From: Paenibacillus sp. BIC5C1
Lineage (GTDB): Bacteria > Bacillota > Bacilli > Paenibacillales > Paenibacillaceae
Length of the DNA stretch: 64,000 bases
NCBI RefSeq assembly: GCF_032399705.1
Contig: NZ_CP135922.1
Location: forward strand, 6,820,001 to 6,884,000
Direction of reading: 5' to 3'
Shown piece by piece: positions 8,470 through 17,375 of this stretch; within the stretch, counting starts at the first letter, position 1; each line of letters begins with the position of its first letter. The position numbers were made by a program, and so were the translations under genes. Below the pieces are notes generated by a model. That model was given only the letters and a program-made list of their open reading frames with translations, was not told where the DNA came from and ran no database searches.

Positions 8470-10041
8470 TTAATACACAACCTCCTCTGTCTTTTGCGTG
8501 CTAAGTCCATTCAGGAATGGACGATGTGCGTTCGAGAACTGGTTATTCGTATACGCGTCCCAGTTGATTGACCAGGTCATAATGCCTCTGAGACCGGCAT
8601 AGCCCGCAGGCTGGCGCAAGGTATAGGAACCGCCGTATGATACTCCTTTGATCAGATAGTTCAATGCCTTCTGCAGCTCGGCTGGCGCTGTATAGCCACC
8701 TCCAGCCGCCTGCTGGGAAGCCGGTACACCAATCGCAATCTGGTCCGGTCGCAGAGGGCTAAAGAATGGACCCGAGCTTCCGCCTACGTTAAAACCTTGA
8801 AGCAGCATTTCAGCCATGGCGACATGGAAATCGGCTGTTCCTTGAGCGTAAGATCGTCCATCCAGCCCCACCATCGAACCGGTGTTATAGTGCTGCACAT
8901 GCAGCAAGGTCAGATCATTGCGCAAGGCATGAATCACTGGAAGATACGCCCCCCAAGGACCACCATAGTTCAGATATCCGCCCTGTACATAAGCCGTTTC
9001 CGGCGCAGCCGTCAGGATAAAATTGGCGCCAAAGTGCGATTTAAGCGCTTTCACGCCGTTAATCAGGTTAACGATCTTCGGAGTCGTTGGACTGCGGAAG
9101 TCGGTATCGCCTGCATTTAAAGACAGGGAGCTTCCTTCAAGATCGATGTCGAGGCCATTGAATCCGTAAGTCGAAATGATGGATTTTAGGGAATCCTCGA
9201 ACTGTTGTCTCTTGGTTGCATCCGTGAGCTCAATCGTGCCATTGGCTCCTCCCATGGAAATCAGTACCTTCTTCCCTTGGCTTTGAAGGTATGCAATGTC
9301 CGACTTGAACTCTTCTACCGTAGCGTTATACGGAGTAAAAGCGAGCGTTCCGCTGCCGGGTGAAATCGGCTCGGCAAAGGAGACATTAATAACATCATAG
9401 GCTGTTGAAACGTTGCGCAGTTTAATGTTGGTAGAGCCATTATCGAAGTTGTGCCAGTAGCCGATCAGCCATTTGCTGCCGCTAGGCCCAGGATTCGAAG
9501 ATCCGGTGGAAGTGGTAACGCTGAGAGAGGCGCTTGCTGCGGACAGATTGCCTGCCGCATCTTTTGCTTTGACAGTAAAAACATATGTGGTGCCAGCTGA
9601 CAGTCCTGTTACTACAGCCGTAGTTGTTGAAGTGTTCGCCGCGAGAGTACCGTTCCGGTACACTTCATATCCGGTTACGCCCACATTATCTGTGGATGCG
9701 TTCCAGGTAAGATTGATCGATGTCTCCGTGACGAAGGATGAGGTTAAACCTGCAGGAACAGATGGTGGTGTCGTATCTGGAGTCGGAGTCCCCCCTCCAG
9801 TACCTTCCCCCACGTATTTCCACAATGCAGGCACATTTGAGGGCTCCCATCCGGTCAAAGCCGTATGGGGCTGAATACATTCATAATCTTTATTTAAATA
9901 GGTTACTAGATCCCCTTTTTTGTATGCGGTGCCTGCCTGCCACTGGGCAGCGGCGTCTGCTCTTGGTACAAACCACGTAATAATCAGAAGAAATGCCAAA
10001 ACGAATGTAATGACCGGGCGGAATCGAACAGCTTGATTCAA
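8470..10041 (-). CDS. chiD: Chitinase D-type GH18 chitinase
   Basis: A secreted GH18 chitinase of 523 residues with the reverse module order of its neighbour. It has a signal peptide (about 1-31), an N-terminal chitin-binding domain (about 32-76, QWQAGTAYKKGD and [10 protein letters not shown]), one fibronectin type III domain (about 92-178), then the catalytic barrel with ISMGGANG and NGLDIDLEG, the acid being Glu302. ChiD enzymes release chitobiose and many are strong transglycosylators. In B. circulans WL-12 chiD also lies directly upstream of the A1 gene, so this is conserved linkage. The start is TTG at 10041, seven bases after AGGAGGG. The gene ends with EEVVY and its last codons contain the ribosome binding site for chiA1. 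Confidence 0.95.
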   Translation of the reverse strand: MNQAVRFRPVITFVLAFLLIITWFVPRADAAAQWQAGTAYKKGDLVTYLNKDYECIQPHTALTGWEPSNVPALWKYVGEGTGGGTPTPDTTPPSVPAGLTSSFVTETSINLTWNASTDNVGVTGYEVYRNGTLAANTSTTTAVVTGLSAGTTYVFTVKAKDAAGNLSAASASLSVTTSTGSSNPGPSGSKWLIGYWHNFDNGSTNIKLRNVSTAYDVINVSFAEPISPGSGTLAFTPYNATVEEFKSDIAYLQSQGKKVLISMGGANGTIELTDATKRQQFEDSLKSIISTYGFNGLDIDLEGSSLSLNAGDTDFRSPTTPKIVNLINGVKALKSHFGANFILTAAPETAYVQGGYLNYGGPWGAYLPVIHALRNDLTLLHVQHYNTGSMVGLDGRSYAQGTADFHVAMAEMLLQGFNVGGSSGPFFSPLRPDQIAIGVPASQQAAGGGYTAPAELQKALNYLIKGVSYGGSYTLRQPAGYAGLRGIMTWSINWDAYTNNQFSNAHRPFLNGLSTQKTEEVVY

Positions 10042-10330
10042 GCAAAATCCCTCCTGTATTCAGATTATTTTCACCTTGCAAACAACGCTTCACTGGTGCA
10101 CTTACATGTGATCCGCGATCTTAGAGCTTATAAAGCCGTCTGACGATGAGCGTCGCTTCACTCCCTTCCCTTATCAAAATGGACCTTCCCTCTCGTTTTC
10201 TTTTTCTGCAGACATCATCCAAATTTTACAGGGAATTTACAGATCCTCACCCTGTATTTAATCAGTAAAATGCAATTGAGATAAGGGATAAATTATTTCT
10301 ATAGGGGGCGAAAAATGTAATATACCGCGC
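10042..10330 (-). promoter_or_regulatory. Untranslated region upstream of chiD
   Basis: About 290 bases with no open frame of note. It must hold the promoter of the chiD-chiA1 operon. I could not fix a convincing sigma-A -35/-10 pair, and no cre or DasR-type palindrome was recognised. The minus strand contains a short direct repeat, CTGTAAATT followed closely by CTGTAAAATT, near 10216-10240. Confidence 0.4.
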
Positions 10331-10382
10331 AAAAAGGCCGTCTATCAGGTCATTAAGAGACTTGATAGACAGCCTTTTTTTA
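10331..10382. terminator. Terminator of the pectin operon
   Basis: Strong hairpin, arms near AAAAGGCCGTCTATCA and TGATAGACAGCCTTTTTT, with T-runs in both orientations. It lies just beyond the pectin methylesterase stop, ending the six-gene operon and insulating chiD from it. Confidence 0.85.
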
Positions 10383-10412
10383 TTTTCATTTTATAAATTA
10401 ACGGATGTATTA

Positions 10413-11507
10413 CTAAGTTTGTTTCAACTCCGAGGAGGCTAGTTCAAATGACAGCATACCTTCAAAAGGTTCCCACCCATCCTCACCAGATAAAATAATA
10501 GGTACAGCATATTCAGCCGCTTCCTGCTCACTGAGTATTTTTGCCCACGGAACTCTCCCCATCACACTTCCAGCCCCAGGTCCGGCACTGTTATATTCGG
10601 CATACACAACTGTTGCTTCCGCATCGGTCTTGTTCCAATTATGCCAGCCCTCCTGCTTCACATGCACCCCCATCCAGCAGTTCAGGAAGCAGACTTTGGC
10701 ATGATTACGCCACGGTCTGCCTAGATATACAGACTGAGCGGGAGCGTTGCTGGTTAGGTCACAATCGATAAACACATAGCCATATCGTGCATCCTCTGGT
10801 GTGGAAGCAGCCGTTATCCAACCATTCACTTCTCCCTCAGCAGCAGCAGTATCGCTCAAGCGATTCTTCGCAAAGATCTCACAGCCCTGGAACACCGCAG
10901 TAGCTGAGCCAAAAATAAAATCCACATCGCCCTCAATGTAACAGTCCTCATAATATTGGCGCAGCTTTCGCCGCTCTGCACCATCACGCGGCCCCCCGAA
11001 GAAACTCCGGTCCATCGGCTGCTCGGGCAGCGGTCCGGTAAAGATCGTGTCCTGGTGACCTATAAATCGGCAATGCCGGAAGGCTGCCCGATCCCCATCC
11101 ACGTAAACGGCCAATGCCTGACCGACCTCACGACCAGGTCCAGCCGAGTTGATGAAGGAAAGTCCTTCAGCGGTGAAATCATCTGCACCAATAAAGGCCG
11201 TGTACGAATGAAAGGTATGATACAACTCCCCGTTCGGGAACTTCTTGAGCGCATAATCATCATACGTGATGATGGTCTGATCGGCTCCCGCACCGACGAG
11301 GTGGACCATCGATTTCTCGATATGCAGTTTTTCAACATAGGTGCCTGGCTTGATGCGAATCGTATACTTTTCAGTACAGTCGGCCGGGATCGCATCGAGA
11401 GCAGCCTGAATAGAGGGGAAATCGCCGCTTCCATCTAGAGCAACCAGGTAACCATTCCTGAACAGATCAAGATCCAGATCTGACCCGTGTGACAGAGGTT
11501 TGTTCAT
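10413..11507 (-). CDS. Pectin methylesterase (CE8), cytosolic type
   Basis: Carbohydrate esterase family 8, 364 residues, which removes methyl groups from galacturonate units. The family signatures are clear: DGSGDFPSIQAALDAIP, QALAVYVDGDRAAF, CRFIGHQDT, then CYIEGDVDFIFGSATAVF with the catalytic Asp, and LGRPWR with the catalytic-site Arg. There is no signal peptide: the N-terminus MNKPLSHGSDLD is polar. The enzyme therefore most likely works inside the cell on imported oligogalacturonides rather than on polymeric pectin. Its start overlaps the GH105 stop by four bases (ATGA). It is the last gene of the operon and is followed by a strong terminator. Confidence 0.93.
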   Translation of the reverse strand: MNKPLSHGSDLDLDLFRNGYLVALDGSGDFPSIQAALDAIPADCTEKYTIRIKPGTYVEKLHIEKSMVHLVGAGADQTIITYDDYALKKFPNGELYHTFHSYTAFIGADDFTAEGLSFINSAGPGREVGQALAVYVDGDRAAFRHCRFIGHQDTIFTGPLPEQPMDRSFFGGPRDGAERRKLRQYYEDCYIEGDVDFIFGSATAVFQGCEIFAKNRLSDTAAAEGEVNGWITAASTPEDARYGYVFIDCDLTSNAPAQSVYLGRPWRNHAKVCFLNCWMGVHVKQEGWHNWNKTDAEATVVYAEYNSAGPGAGSVMGRVPWAKILSEQEAAEYAVPIILSGEDGWEPFEGMLSFELASSELKQT

Positions 11508-12616
11508 GGCAATCGCTCCATTTCCAGCGCGGCCAGCAGGAGCGGTGCCATACCCATGAACGAGTCACTCACAATCTGCTCGCCGACATAATAACTGTAT
11601 GAACCATCCCGATCCAGACTGAGTCCTGCCCCGTGACAAATCGCGTTCAGCTTCACGCCTTCCTCCGTTTCTTCCATCAAACGGGCCGTCAGTCCATGCC
11701 ATCCCTTCTCTGCGGCCTGTCTGAAATGCGGCTCAAGATAACGCAAGCGAACGCCCTTCGCCAAGGCATACACAAACATGCTTGAACCGGAAGCTTCCAG
11801 ATAATTGCCCTTGCGGAACCCCTGATCCAGCACCTGGAACCAGAGCCCGCTCTTCTGCTCCTGTACACGTACCAAGGCATTACACATGCGCTCGAAGATG
11901 CCAATGATTGTGCCCCGTTTCGGATGATGGATCGGGAAGTACTCCAGACTATCTACGATCGCCATCACATACCATCCCATCGCCCGGCTCCAGAAGTGTG
12001 CGGAACATCCAGTTACGGAGTCGGCCCAGATCTGCTCCTTCGATTCATCCCAGCCATGATAGAGCAGACCTGTGCGCGGATCACGTGTCTTGCGTTCAAT
12101 TAACAAAATCTGATGAGCTACTTCATCCCACAGATCAGGTCGATCGAACGTCTTAGCATATTGCGCCAGAAATGGCGACGACATATACAATCCATCCAGC
12201 CACATCTGAAACGGATAGATTTTTTTGTGCCAAAATCCGCCCTCCGACGTTCGGGGTTGTCCTGCGAGCTGGGCTGCGAGCAAATGAGCGGCCTCAGCGT
12301 ATCGTTGATCCCCTGTGGTATCCAACAGTTCGAACAGGTTCTTGCCCTGATTGATCTGATCCAGGTTGTACTCTTCCAGGGAATACGTTCCGATGGAACC
12401 ATCCTCCTGAACATACAGATCCATATGTCTTTTCATAAAAGAAACATACTCGTCCTTGCCGTATTGCTTGCCAGTGCGTGACATTGCCATTAACGTCATC
12501 CCCTGAACATATGCCCAACGTTCCGAAGGAAACACATGATAGCCCTCTCCATCGCATTGCCGGAAAATCATTTCTGCTATTCGCTCCGACCAAGATAACT
12601 GCGTCTGTACCTGCAT
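11504..12616 (-). CDS. GH105 unsaturated rhamnogalacturonyl hydrolase (YteR/YesR-like)
   Basis: A 370-residue glycoside hydrolase family 105 protein with the alpha/alpha six-barrel. These enzymes hydrolyse the terminal unsaturated galacturonate from lyase-generated rhamnogalacturonan disaccharides in the cytoplasm. Visible family sequence includes ERWAYVQGMTLMAM, GTYSLEEYNLDQINQG, WHKKIYPFQMWLDGLYM with the catalytic Asp, WDESKEQIWAD, and FWSRAMGWYVMAIVD. There is no signal peptide. The ATG follows GGGAGGG. It lies 44 bases after the LacI regulator and overlaps the methylesterase downstream, consistent with intracellular breakdown of sugars brought in by the adjacent importer. Confidence 0.93.
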   Translation of the reverse strand: MQVQTQLSWSERIAEMIFRQCDGEGYHVFPSERWAYVQGMTLMAMSRTGKQYGKDEYVSFMKRHMDLYVQEDGSIGTYSLEEYNLDQINQGKNLFELLDTTGDQRYAEAAHLLAAQLAGQPRTSEGGFWHKKIYPFQMWLDGLYMSSPFLAQYAKTFDRPDLWDEVAHQILLIERKTRDPRTGLLYHGWDESKEQIWADSVTGCSAHFWSRAMGWYVMAIVDSLEYFPIHHPKRGTIIGIFERMCNALVRVQEQKSGLWFQVLDQGFRKGNYLEASGSSMFVYALAKGVRLRYLEPHFRQAAEKGWHGLTARLMEETEEGVKLNAICHGAGLSLDRDGSYSYYVGEQIVSDSFMGMAPLLLAALEMERLP

Positions 12617-12660
12617 AAAAGAACCCTCCCTGGACCTTGAATGTTGTACTCAGCCTATCA

Positions 12661-13650
12661 TTAATGCTCAGACACCCGCTGCCGACAAATCGCTGTCGAA
12701 TTGCGATGATTCAGCTTCGGTTGGATAATCACCGGATAATCCACCTGCTCATCACGGATCAGCGATACGATCAACTCTGCTGCCTGTGCTGCCAGTTCAT
12801 CCAGCGGTGGGCCAATGGTTGTTAGCGCCACCTCGGCATACTGCATATCCGGCAGATCATCATAACCGATTAACGAAATATCATTCGGCACACTGTAGCC
12901 TGCTTCCAGCAAAGCCCGCAATGCACCTCGAGTTACCAGGTTGTTTAAACCAATAAACGCCGTTGGTGAGTCGGGTTCAAACGTATAATTCCGAATAGCA
13001 AAATATCCGTCCTCCCAGGAGGAATATGCAGGCAGCACATGGCGTTGATCAAAATCAAGGCCTGTGCGCTGCAAAGCTTCCCGATATCCTTCAAGCTTGA
13101 TATTTTGGGAGTTTCCAATGAAACCAATTCGGCGATGTCCCAGTGACTTCAGGTGCTCAACCGCTTTATATATGCCCTCTTTCCGGTCAATCTTGATGTA
13201 TGGGGAGTTCGGAGCCTCATCTGTACCAAGCACAAAACATGGCATGTTGAGTGTCGCGAACTTTTTCCAGAAGGCATCTCGATTGTCCAGCGCATAATCC
13301 CACAGGATACATCCATCCACGCGAAGCTGGCTGAAGACATCCAGCCCATCATCCGCGACGACCAAAATCATCTGATATCCCCGCTTCTTCAGCTCCGCGT
13401 GCAGATTGCCCGAAATATTCGAGAACAATGGATTGCTCAGTTCATCAAGAACAAAGCCGATAATGTTGCTTCTGCCGGTGGAAAGCTGCTGAGCCATAAT
13501 GTTTTTTCGATATTGATGCTTCTCCGCAACTGCGAGCACCTTCTGCCGCGTCGCCGGTTTGATGCGGGGATCACCGTTGAGCGCCTTGGATACCGTGCTG
13601 TAGCTCACTCCCGCCAGTTTGGCAATGTCCTTAATGGTTATCAAAATCAA
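12661..13650 (-). CDS. LacI family transcriptional regulator
   Basis: A LacI/GalR-type repressor, 329 residues. The N-terminal DNA-binding domain reads TIKDIAKLAGVSYSTVSKALNG with the hinge helix near IMAQQLSTGRSN, followed by a periplasmic-binding-protein-like effector domain (about 60-325) containing FVLDELSNPLFS, HLKSLGHRRIGFIG and ISLIGYDD. It probably senses a pectin-derived oligosaccharide and controls its own operon. Two LacI-type palindromes upstream of the first permease gene fit that. The start is TTG at 13650 after GAGAGGTG, with a second in-frame TTG at 13644 that is also possible. It sits within the operon, between the binding protein and GH105 genes. Confidence 0.92.
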   Translation of the reverse strand: MILITIKDIAKLAGVSYSTVSKALNGDPRIKPATRQKVLAVAEKHQYRKNIMAQQLSTGRSNIIGFVLDELSNPLFSNISGNLHAELKKRGYQMILVVADDGLDVFSQLRVDGCILWDYALDNRDAFWKKFATLNMPCFVLGTDEAPNSPYIKIDRKEGIYKAVEHLKSLGHRRIGFIGNSQNIKLEGYREALQRTGLDFDQRHVLPAYSSWEDGYFAIRNYTFEPDSPTAFIGLNNLVTRGALRALLEAGYSVPNDISLIGYDDLPDMQYAEVALTTIGPPLDELAAQAAELIVSLIRDEQVDYPVIIQPKLNHRNSTAICRQRVSEH

Positions 13651-13676
13651 TCAACACCTCTCAACCCTTGGGAAAC

Positions 13677-15272
13677 TTATTGCTGTGCAGCCTTATACCG
13701 GTCATATTGCGCCTGTCTGCCGGCAATAACCTGCTCAATGTTCATTTTTTTCAAAGTCTCAATATAACTGTCAAACTGATCCAGACTGGCATCTCCGCTT
13801 ATAAATTTGAAGTTCATCTCTTCCACATACGTTGTAATATCCGGCATGGACATGCTCTCGACACTCGCCTCATCCGGCAGAGCGTATACAAACGGGAACG
13901 GCTCGTGGATATAAGGCTCCAATTCCTTGTCGAGCTTGGCATGCCATTCCGCCACAACCGAATCAGCAGAATCCGTTGACTGAATGTTCGGCAGATTCAC
14001 GGGACCAATGCCGAGCTTCTGAATGTAGTCGTTATCCTTGCCTTTGTCCGTAAACGTCTTCACGCCATTCTCTTCGGTGTACGTATCATCCTTGATACCC
14101 CACGTATAATATGTCTGCGCTTCTTCACTCACCGCGTAATCCAGGAATCGGAAGGCGAGCTCCGGATTTTTGCTGTCCTTGGAGATTCCAAAAATGCCGC
14201 TCACCGGTGTACGTCCAATATAGAACTGGTCACCATGCGGTCCTTTCAATGGCAGAATGCCTTTGAAGATGGGCTCCGCCGGATCATAATCCTTGAACAG
14301 CGGGCTGTAGACCATGGACATGTACCAGCTAAAATTAAACGTGGCTCCGGTTACATCCTGCGAGATGCGAGAGGTCACCTGATCACTTGTGGTACTGGCA
14401 TAGTCAACCCCGAGCAGGCCTTCTTTGTACAGCCCGTTCAGGTACGACAGATATTCCTTGTAGGCAGGCTCATAATAGCTGAAATGCACCTTACCCTGGT
14501 CATCCGCATAGAACTGATTGGACAGATCCAGGCCAAAAGCAGGGCCAAATGCCATCGGCACAAACTTGGATTCCATGGACAACGGTATTTCATCCGCCTT
14601 GCCGTTACCGTTCGGGTCGTCTGTCTTGAATTTGCGCAGCATCGCTGTGAACTCATCCAGTGTCGTTGGTTCGTTCAGTCCCAGCTTCTTCAACCAGCGT
14701 TCATTCACCATAAACAAGGGCATGTAGTTTTTCGTAAGCGTTTGCTGCGGAACATAATACATTTTACCATCTGGCGTCGTTAAACTGGCTTTGACGGATG
14801 GGGATTCGTCGTATATTTTTTTGAGATTCACACCATACTTCTCCACCAGATCATTCAGCGGAATAAACAGACCACTGTTAATGTATTTCATGAGCTGATC
14901 CTGATCCGGCAGATAGACGATATCCGGCAATCCCGTTCCGGCCGCAAGCCTTGGATTCACCGCATCCGCGTAATTCTGCGGCGGAATGAGATCCCAATCG
15001 ACTGTTACCCCGGCATTACTTTCAATTTTCTTCACAATCTCGGCAGTAGAGAGATCCACGTTGGTCGTCCATGCGTTGGTCCCGAGAATCGATAGCTTGG
15101 CATCTTTCTGGTCGGTTACCGGACCTGCTCCCGTGTAGTTGAACGTTGGCTCCGAGCTCGGTGGGACACTTCCCTTATCTCCCCCCGCTCCTGTACTGCT
15201 GCTGCATCCGGCGAGACTGATAGCAAGAATCACCGCGAGCACACTTTTTCTTCCTGCCCCTCTGATTATCAT
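13677..15272 (-). CDS. Carbohydrate ABC transporter substrate-binding lipoprotein (YtcQ/LplA-like)
   Basis: A 531-residue extracellular solute-binding protein, family 1, of the large LplA/YtcQ class used for oligosaccharide import in Paenibacillus. The lipobox LAGC puts the acylated cysteine at about residue 23. A serine-rich linker follows, and then the two-lobe binding domain with PDIVYLPDQDQLM, NDLVEKYGVN and YYVPQQT. Together with the two permeases it would capture pectin or rhamnogalacturonan fragments at the membrane. No ATPase is encoded in the operon; systems of this class in B. subtilis share the general ATPase MsmX. The ATG follows GGAGG at good spacing. Confidence 0.93.
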   Translation of the reverse strand: MIIRGAGRKSVLAVILAISLAGCSSSTGAGGDKGSVPPSSEPTFNYTGAGPVTDQKDAKLSILGTNAWTTNVDLSTAEIVKKIESNAGVTVDWDLIPPQNYADAVNPRLAAGTGLPDIVYLPDQDQLMKYINSGLFIPLNDLVEKYGVNLKKIYDESPSVKASLTTPDGKMYYVPQQTLTKNYMPLFMVNERWLKKLGLNEPTTLDEFTAMLRKFKTDDPNGNGKADEIPLSMESKFVPMAFGPAFGLDLSNQFYADDQGKVHFSYYEPAYKEYLSYLNGLYKEGLLGVDYASTTSDQVTSRISQDVTGATFNFSWYMSMVYSPLFKDYDPAEPIFKGILPLKGPHGDQFYIGRTPVSGIFGISKDSKNPELAFRFLDYAVSEEAQTYYTWGIKDDTYTEENGVKTFTDKGKDNDYIQKLGIGPVNLPNIQSTDSADSVVAEWHAKLDKELEPYIHEPFPFVYALPDEASVESMSMPDITTYVEEMNFKFISGDASLDQFDSYIETLKKMNIEQVIAGRQAQYDRYKAAQQ

Positions 15273-15327
15273 CCGTTATTCCTCCTTGTTATGAACAACC
15301 TTGGGTGATGCATGGTGATCAATAAGG

Positions 15328-16209
15328 CTATCCTTTCACGGCTCCGAGGGTAATCCCTTTGACGAAGTACCGCTGGATAAAAGGGTAAATCGTAACGATT
15401 GGCAGGATGCTGACCACAATCGACACATACCGAACCTGAAGAGTGGATACCGCAAGCGCGCCCGTGGTCATCGTACCACCCATTTTTTGCATGACCTCCG
15501 GTGATGCCATGATCAGCACCCTCCGCAGGAACATTTGCAAGGGCTGCATATCCTGTTTGCCCAGATATAGCAGGGCTGAGAAAAAGTTGTTCCAGTGGAA
15601 TACGGCGTAATATAACGTCAGCACGGCAAGCGTTGGCTTGATAATGGGTATCGCCAGGCGATACAGCATCGTTAGTTCATTGGCCCCGTCTATGCTTGCA
15701 CTTTCGAAGATTTCATTTGGAATACCCTCGAAGGCCGAGCGGCAAATCATGACATTAAACGTAATGACCAGCACAGGAAGCACCATCACCCAGCGGGTGT
15801 TATATAGACCCAGTGACGTAATCAGCATGTAGACCGGAATGAGTCCACCCGAGAAATACATGGTGAAGGCGATGAAAAAGTTCAGCTTTCTGCGCAGGAA
15901 AAATTGCTGTCTGGATAACGGAAATGCAGCGATGCAGGTAGCTACAATATTCATCAGAGTACCTATAACGGTGTACCAGAGGGTGTTATAGAAGGACAGC
16001 CATAACTCCCGGTATTGCAGCACCATCTGGTACCCGGACAAGGTGAATCCTACCGGCCACAACGCAACCTTTTGTTTGTCGATCGCATCAACTGAACTGA
16101 ATGAAATGCTGATCACGTACAGAAAAGGATACAGCGTAACGACGACTGCCAATATGGTCAGCAGGTAGACAAATCCATAGAATAACCGGTCACTTCTTGA
16201 TTTTTGCAT
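15328..16209 (-). CDS. Carbohydrate ABC transporter permease (LplC/YtcP-like)
   Basis: A 293-residue inner-membrane permease with six predicted helices, of the CUT1 subfamily. The cytoplasmic EAA loop that docks the ATPase reads EIFESASIDGANELTMLYRLAIPIIKP. The end, PFIQRYFVKGITLGAVKG, is typical of LplC/YtcP proteins. The start ATG follows AAAGGAG. It is 29 bases after the other permease and 55 bases before the binding lipoprotein, in the order seen for yteP-ytcP-ytcQ in B. subtilis. Confidence 0.92.
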   Translation of the reverse strand: MQKSRSDRLFYGFVYLLTILAVVVTLYPFLYVISISFSSVDAIDKQKVALWPVGFTLSGYQMVLQYRELWLSFYNTLWYTVIGTLMNIVATCIAAFPLSRQQFFLRRKLNFFIAFTMYFSGGLIPVYMLITSLGLYNTRWVMVLPVLVITFNVMICRSAFEGIPNEIFESASIDGANELTMLYRLAIPIIKPTLAVLTLYYAVFHWNNFFSALLYLGKQDMQPLQMFLRRVLIMASPEVMQKMGGTMTTGALAVSTLQVRYVSIVVSILPIVTIYPFIQRYFVKGITLGAVKG

Positions 16210-16238
16210 ACAGGTCTCCTTTGGGTCGGGATGTGGTC

Positions 16239-17156
16239 TTACCAGAGTGACATCTTGGTCAGACGTCGGGTCATCGTATTAGCCGCGAACACAAGCACAA
16301 AGGTAATAATAGAGTTGAACAGGCCGACGGCTGTGGCAAATCCGTAGTTCTGCCCTTCAATCCCCATCCGGTACACGTAGGTGGATAACACGTCTGCAGT
16401 CTCATAGGTAGCGCCATTATAGAGCAGATATACTTTCTCGAAGCCTACACTCATAATGCCGCCAAGCGACAGGAGCAGCAGGATGACAATCGTTGGTTTG
16501 ATGCTGGGAAGCGTCAGGTGCCATAGCTCCTGGAATTTGTTGACGCCGTCAATTTTGCCGGAATCGTACATTTCGGGGTCAATGCCCATAATGGCTGCAA
16601 TGTAGATAATGGAGCTGAAGCCAAAGCTCTGCCAGATATCGGAGCTGGTGAATATCGTTCGGAACCATCCGGCGTCCATCATGAAGTTCACTTTCTCCAT
16701 GCCGAGCTTGGCAATCAGGGTGTTCACGATCCCGTCCGTGGGTGATAAGAAGTTAATAATCATGCCAGCGACAACGACGGTCGAGATGAAATGCGGAAGG
16801 TAGGTGACGGTCTGGGCGAAACGCTTGAAAGTCTGATTCTTGATCTCTACAATACAGACGGCGAACAGAATGGGGATGGAGAAGCCAAACAGGAGCGGCA
16901 GGAATGCGAGCAAAAACGTATTGCGCAGCAGCCTCCAGAAGTAGATGGAATTCACGAACTGATCAAACCACCTCAGCCCCACCCATTCCCCGCTGAACAT
17001 TCCCTGCCCAGGCATGAAATTGCGGAAGGCCAGCAGCATGCCCGGCATGGGAACATACATGAAGATGACGTAATACAGAAAAATGGGTGAGAACATCAGC
17101 AGCAAATATTTATCCCGTTTGATCAGGCTGAACAGCGTGGACATGCGATTTTTCAA
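16239..17156 (-). CDS. Carbohydrate ABC transporter permease (LplB/YteP-like)
   Basis: First gene of the pectin operon, a 305-residue CUT1 permease with six predicted helices. The EAA loop reads EMYDSGKIDGVNKFQELWHLTLPSIKP. The family N-terminal pattern MFSPIFLYYVIFMYVPMPG and the FRNFMPGQG loop mark the LplB/YteP group. The start is TTG at 17156, nine bases after GGGGAG. An ATG slightly upstream is out of frame and stops at once. It pairs with the following permease to form the channel of the importer. Confidence 0.92.
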   Translation of the reverse strand: MKNRMSTLFSLIKRDKYLLLMFSPIFLYYVIFMYVPMPGMLLAFRNFMPGQGMFSGEWVGLRWFDQFVNSIYFWRLLRNTFLLAFLPLLFGFSIPILFAVCIVEIKNQTFKRFAQTVTYLPHFISTVVVAGMIINFLSPTDGIVNTLIAKLGMEKVNFMMDAGWFRTIFTSSDIWQSFGFSSIIYIAAIMGIDPEMYDSGKIDGVNKFQELWHLTLPSIKPTIVILLLLSLGGIMSVGFEKVYLLYNGATYETADVLSTYVYRMGIEGQNYGFATAVGLFNSIITFVLVFAANTMTRRLTKMSLW

Positions 17157-17182
17157 TTCATAGCACTCCCCTTCACATTAAA

Positions 17183-17200
17183 ATTACAACGTTTGAATTC
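17183..17200. promoter_or_regulatory. LacI-type operator, proximal
   Basis: Imperfect palindrome AATTACAACGTTTGAATT with the central CG typical of LacI-family sites. It lies about 30 bases upstream of the first permease start and shares ATTACAACGTT with the perfect site at 17335. Confidence 0.5.
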
Positions 17201-17334
17201 TTAAACAAAAACATGCCCCATCATTCTTAATTCAGATCATCCCCTTATATAAAAAACCATAACCTACCTTTACAAAAGGGATATTACGACAGTTAATAAA
17301 CGATTGAATACGTAGATTTAAACACAGAACCATA

Positions 17335-17350
17335 ATTACAACGTTGTAAT
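17335..17350. promoter_or_regulatory. LacI-type operator, distal
   Basis: Perfect 16-base palindrome ATTACAACGTTGTAAT, upstream of the pectin operon and about 150 bases from the proximal site. The pair would allow repression with DNA looping. The presumed regulator is the LacI protein encoded in the operon. Confidence 0.65.
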
Positions 17351-17361
17351 TTATCCCTAAA

Positions 17362-17375
17362 TGTATACGCTTACA
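17362..17375 (-). promoter_or_regulatory. cre-like site for CcpA
   Basis: Read on the minus strand the sequence is TGTAAGCGTATACA, which differs from the cre consensus TGWAANCGNTNWCA at one position. It lies just beyond the distal LacI operator, so the pectin operon is probably under carbon catabolite control. Confidence 0.5.
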
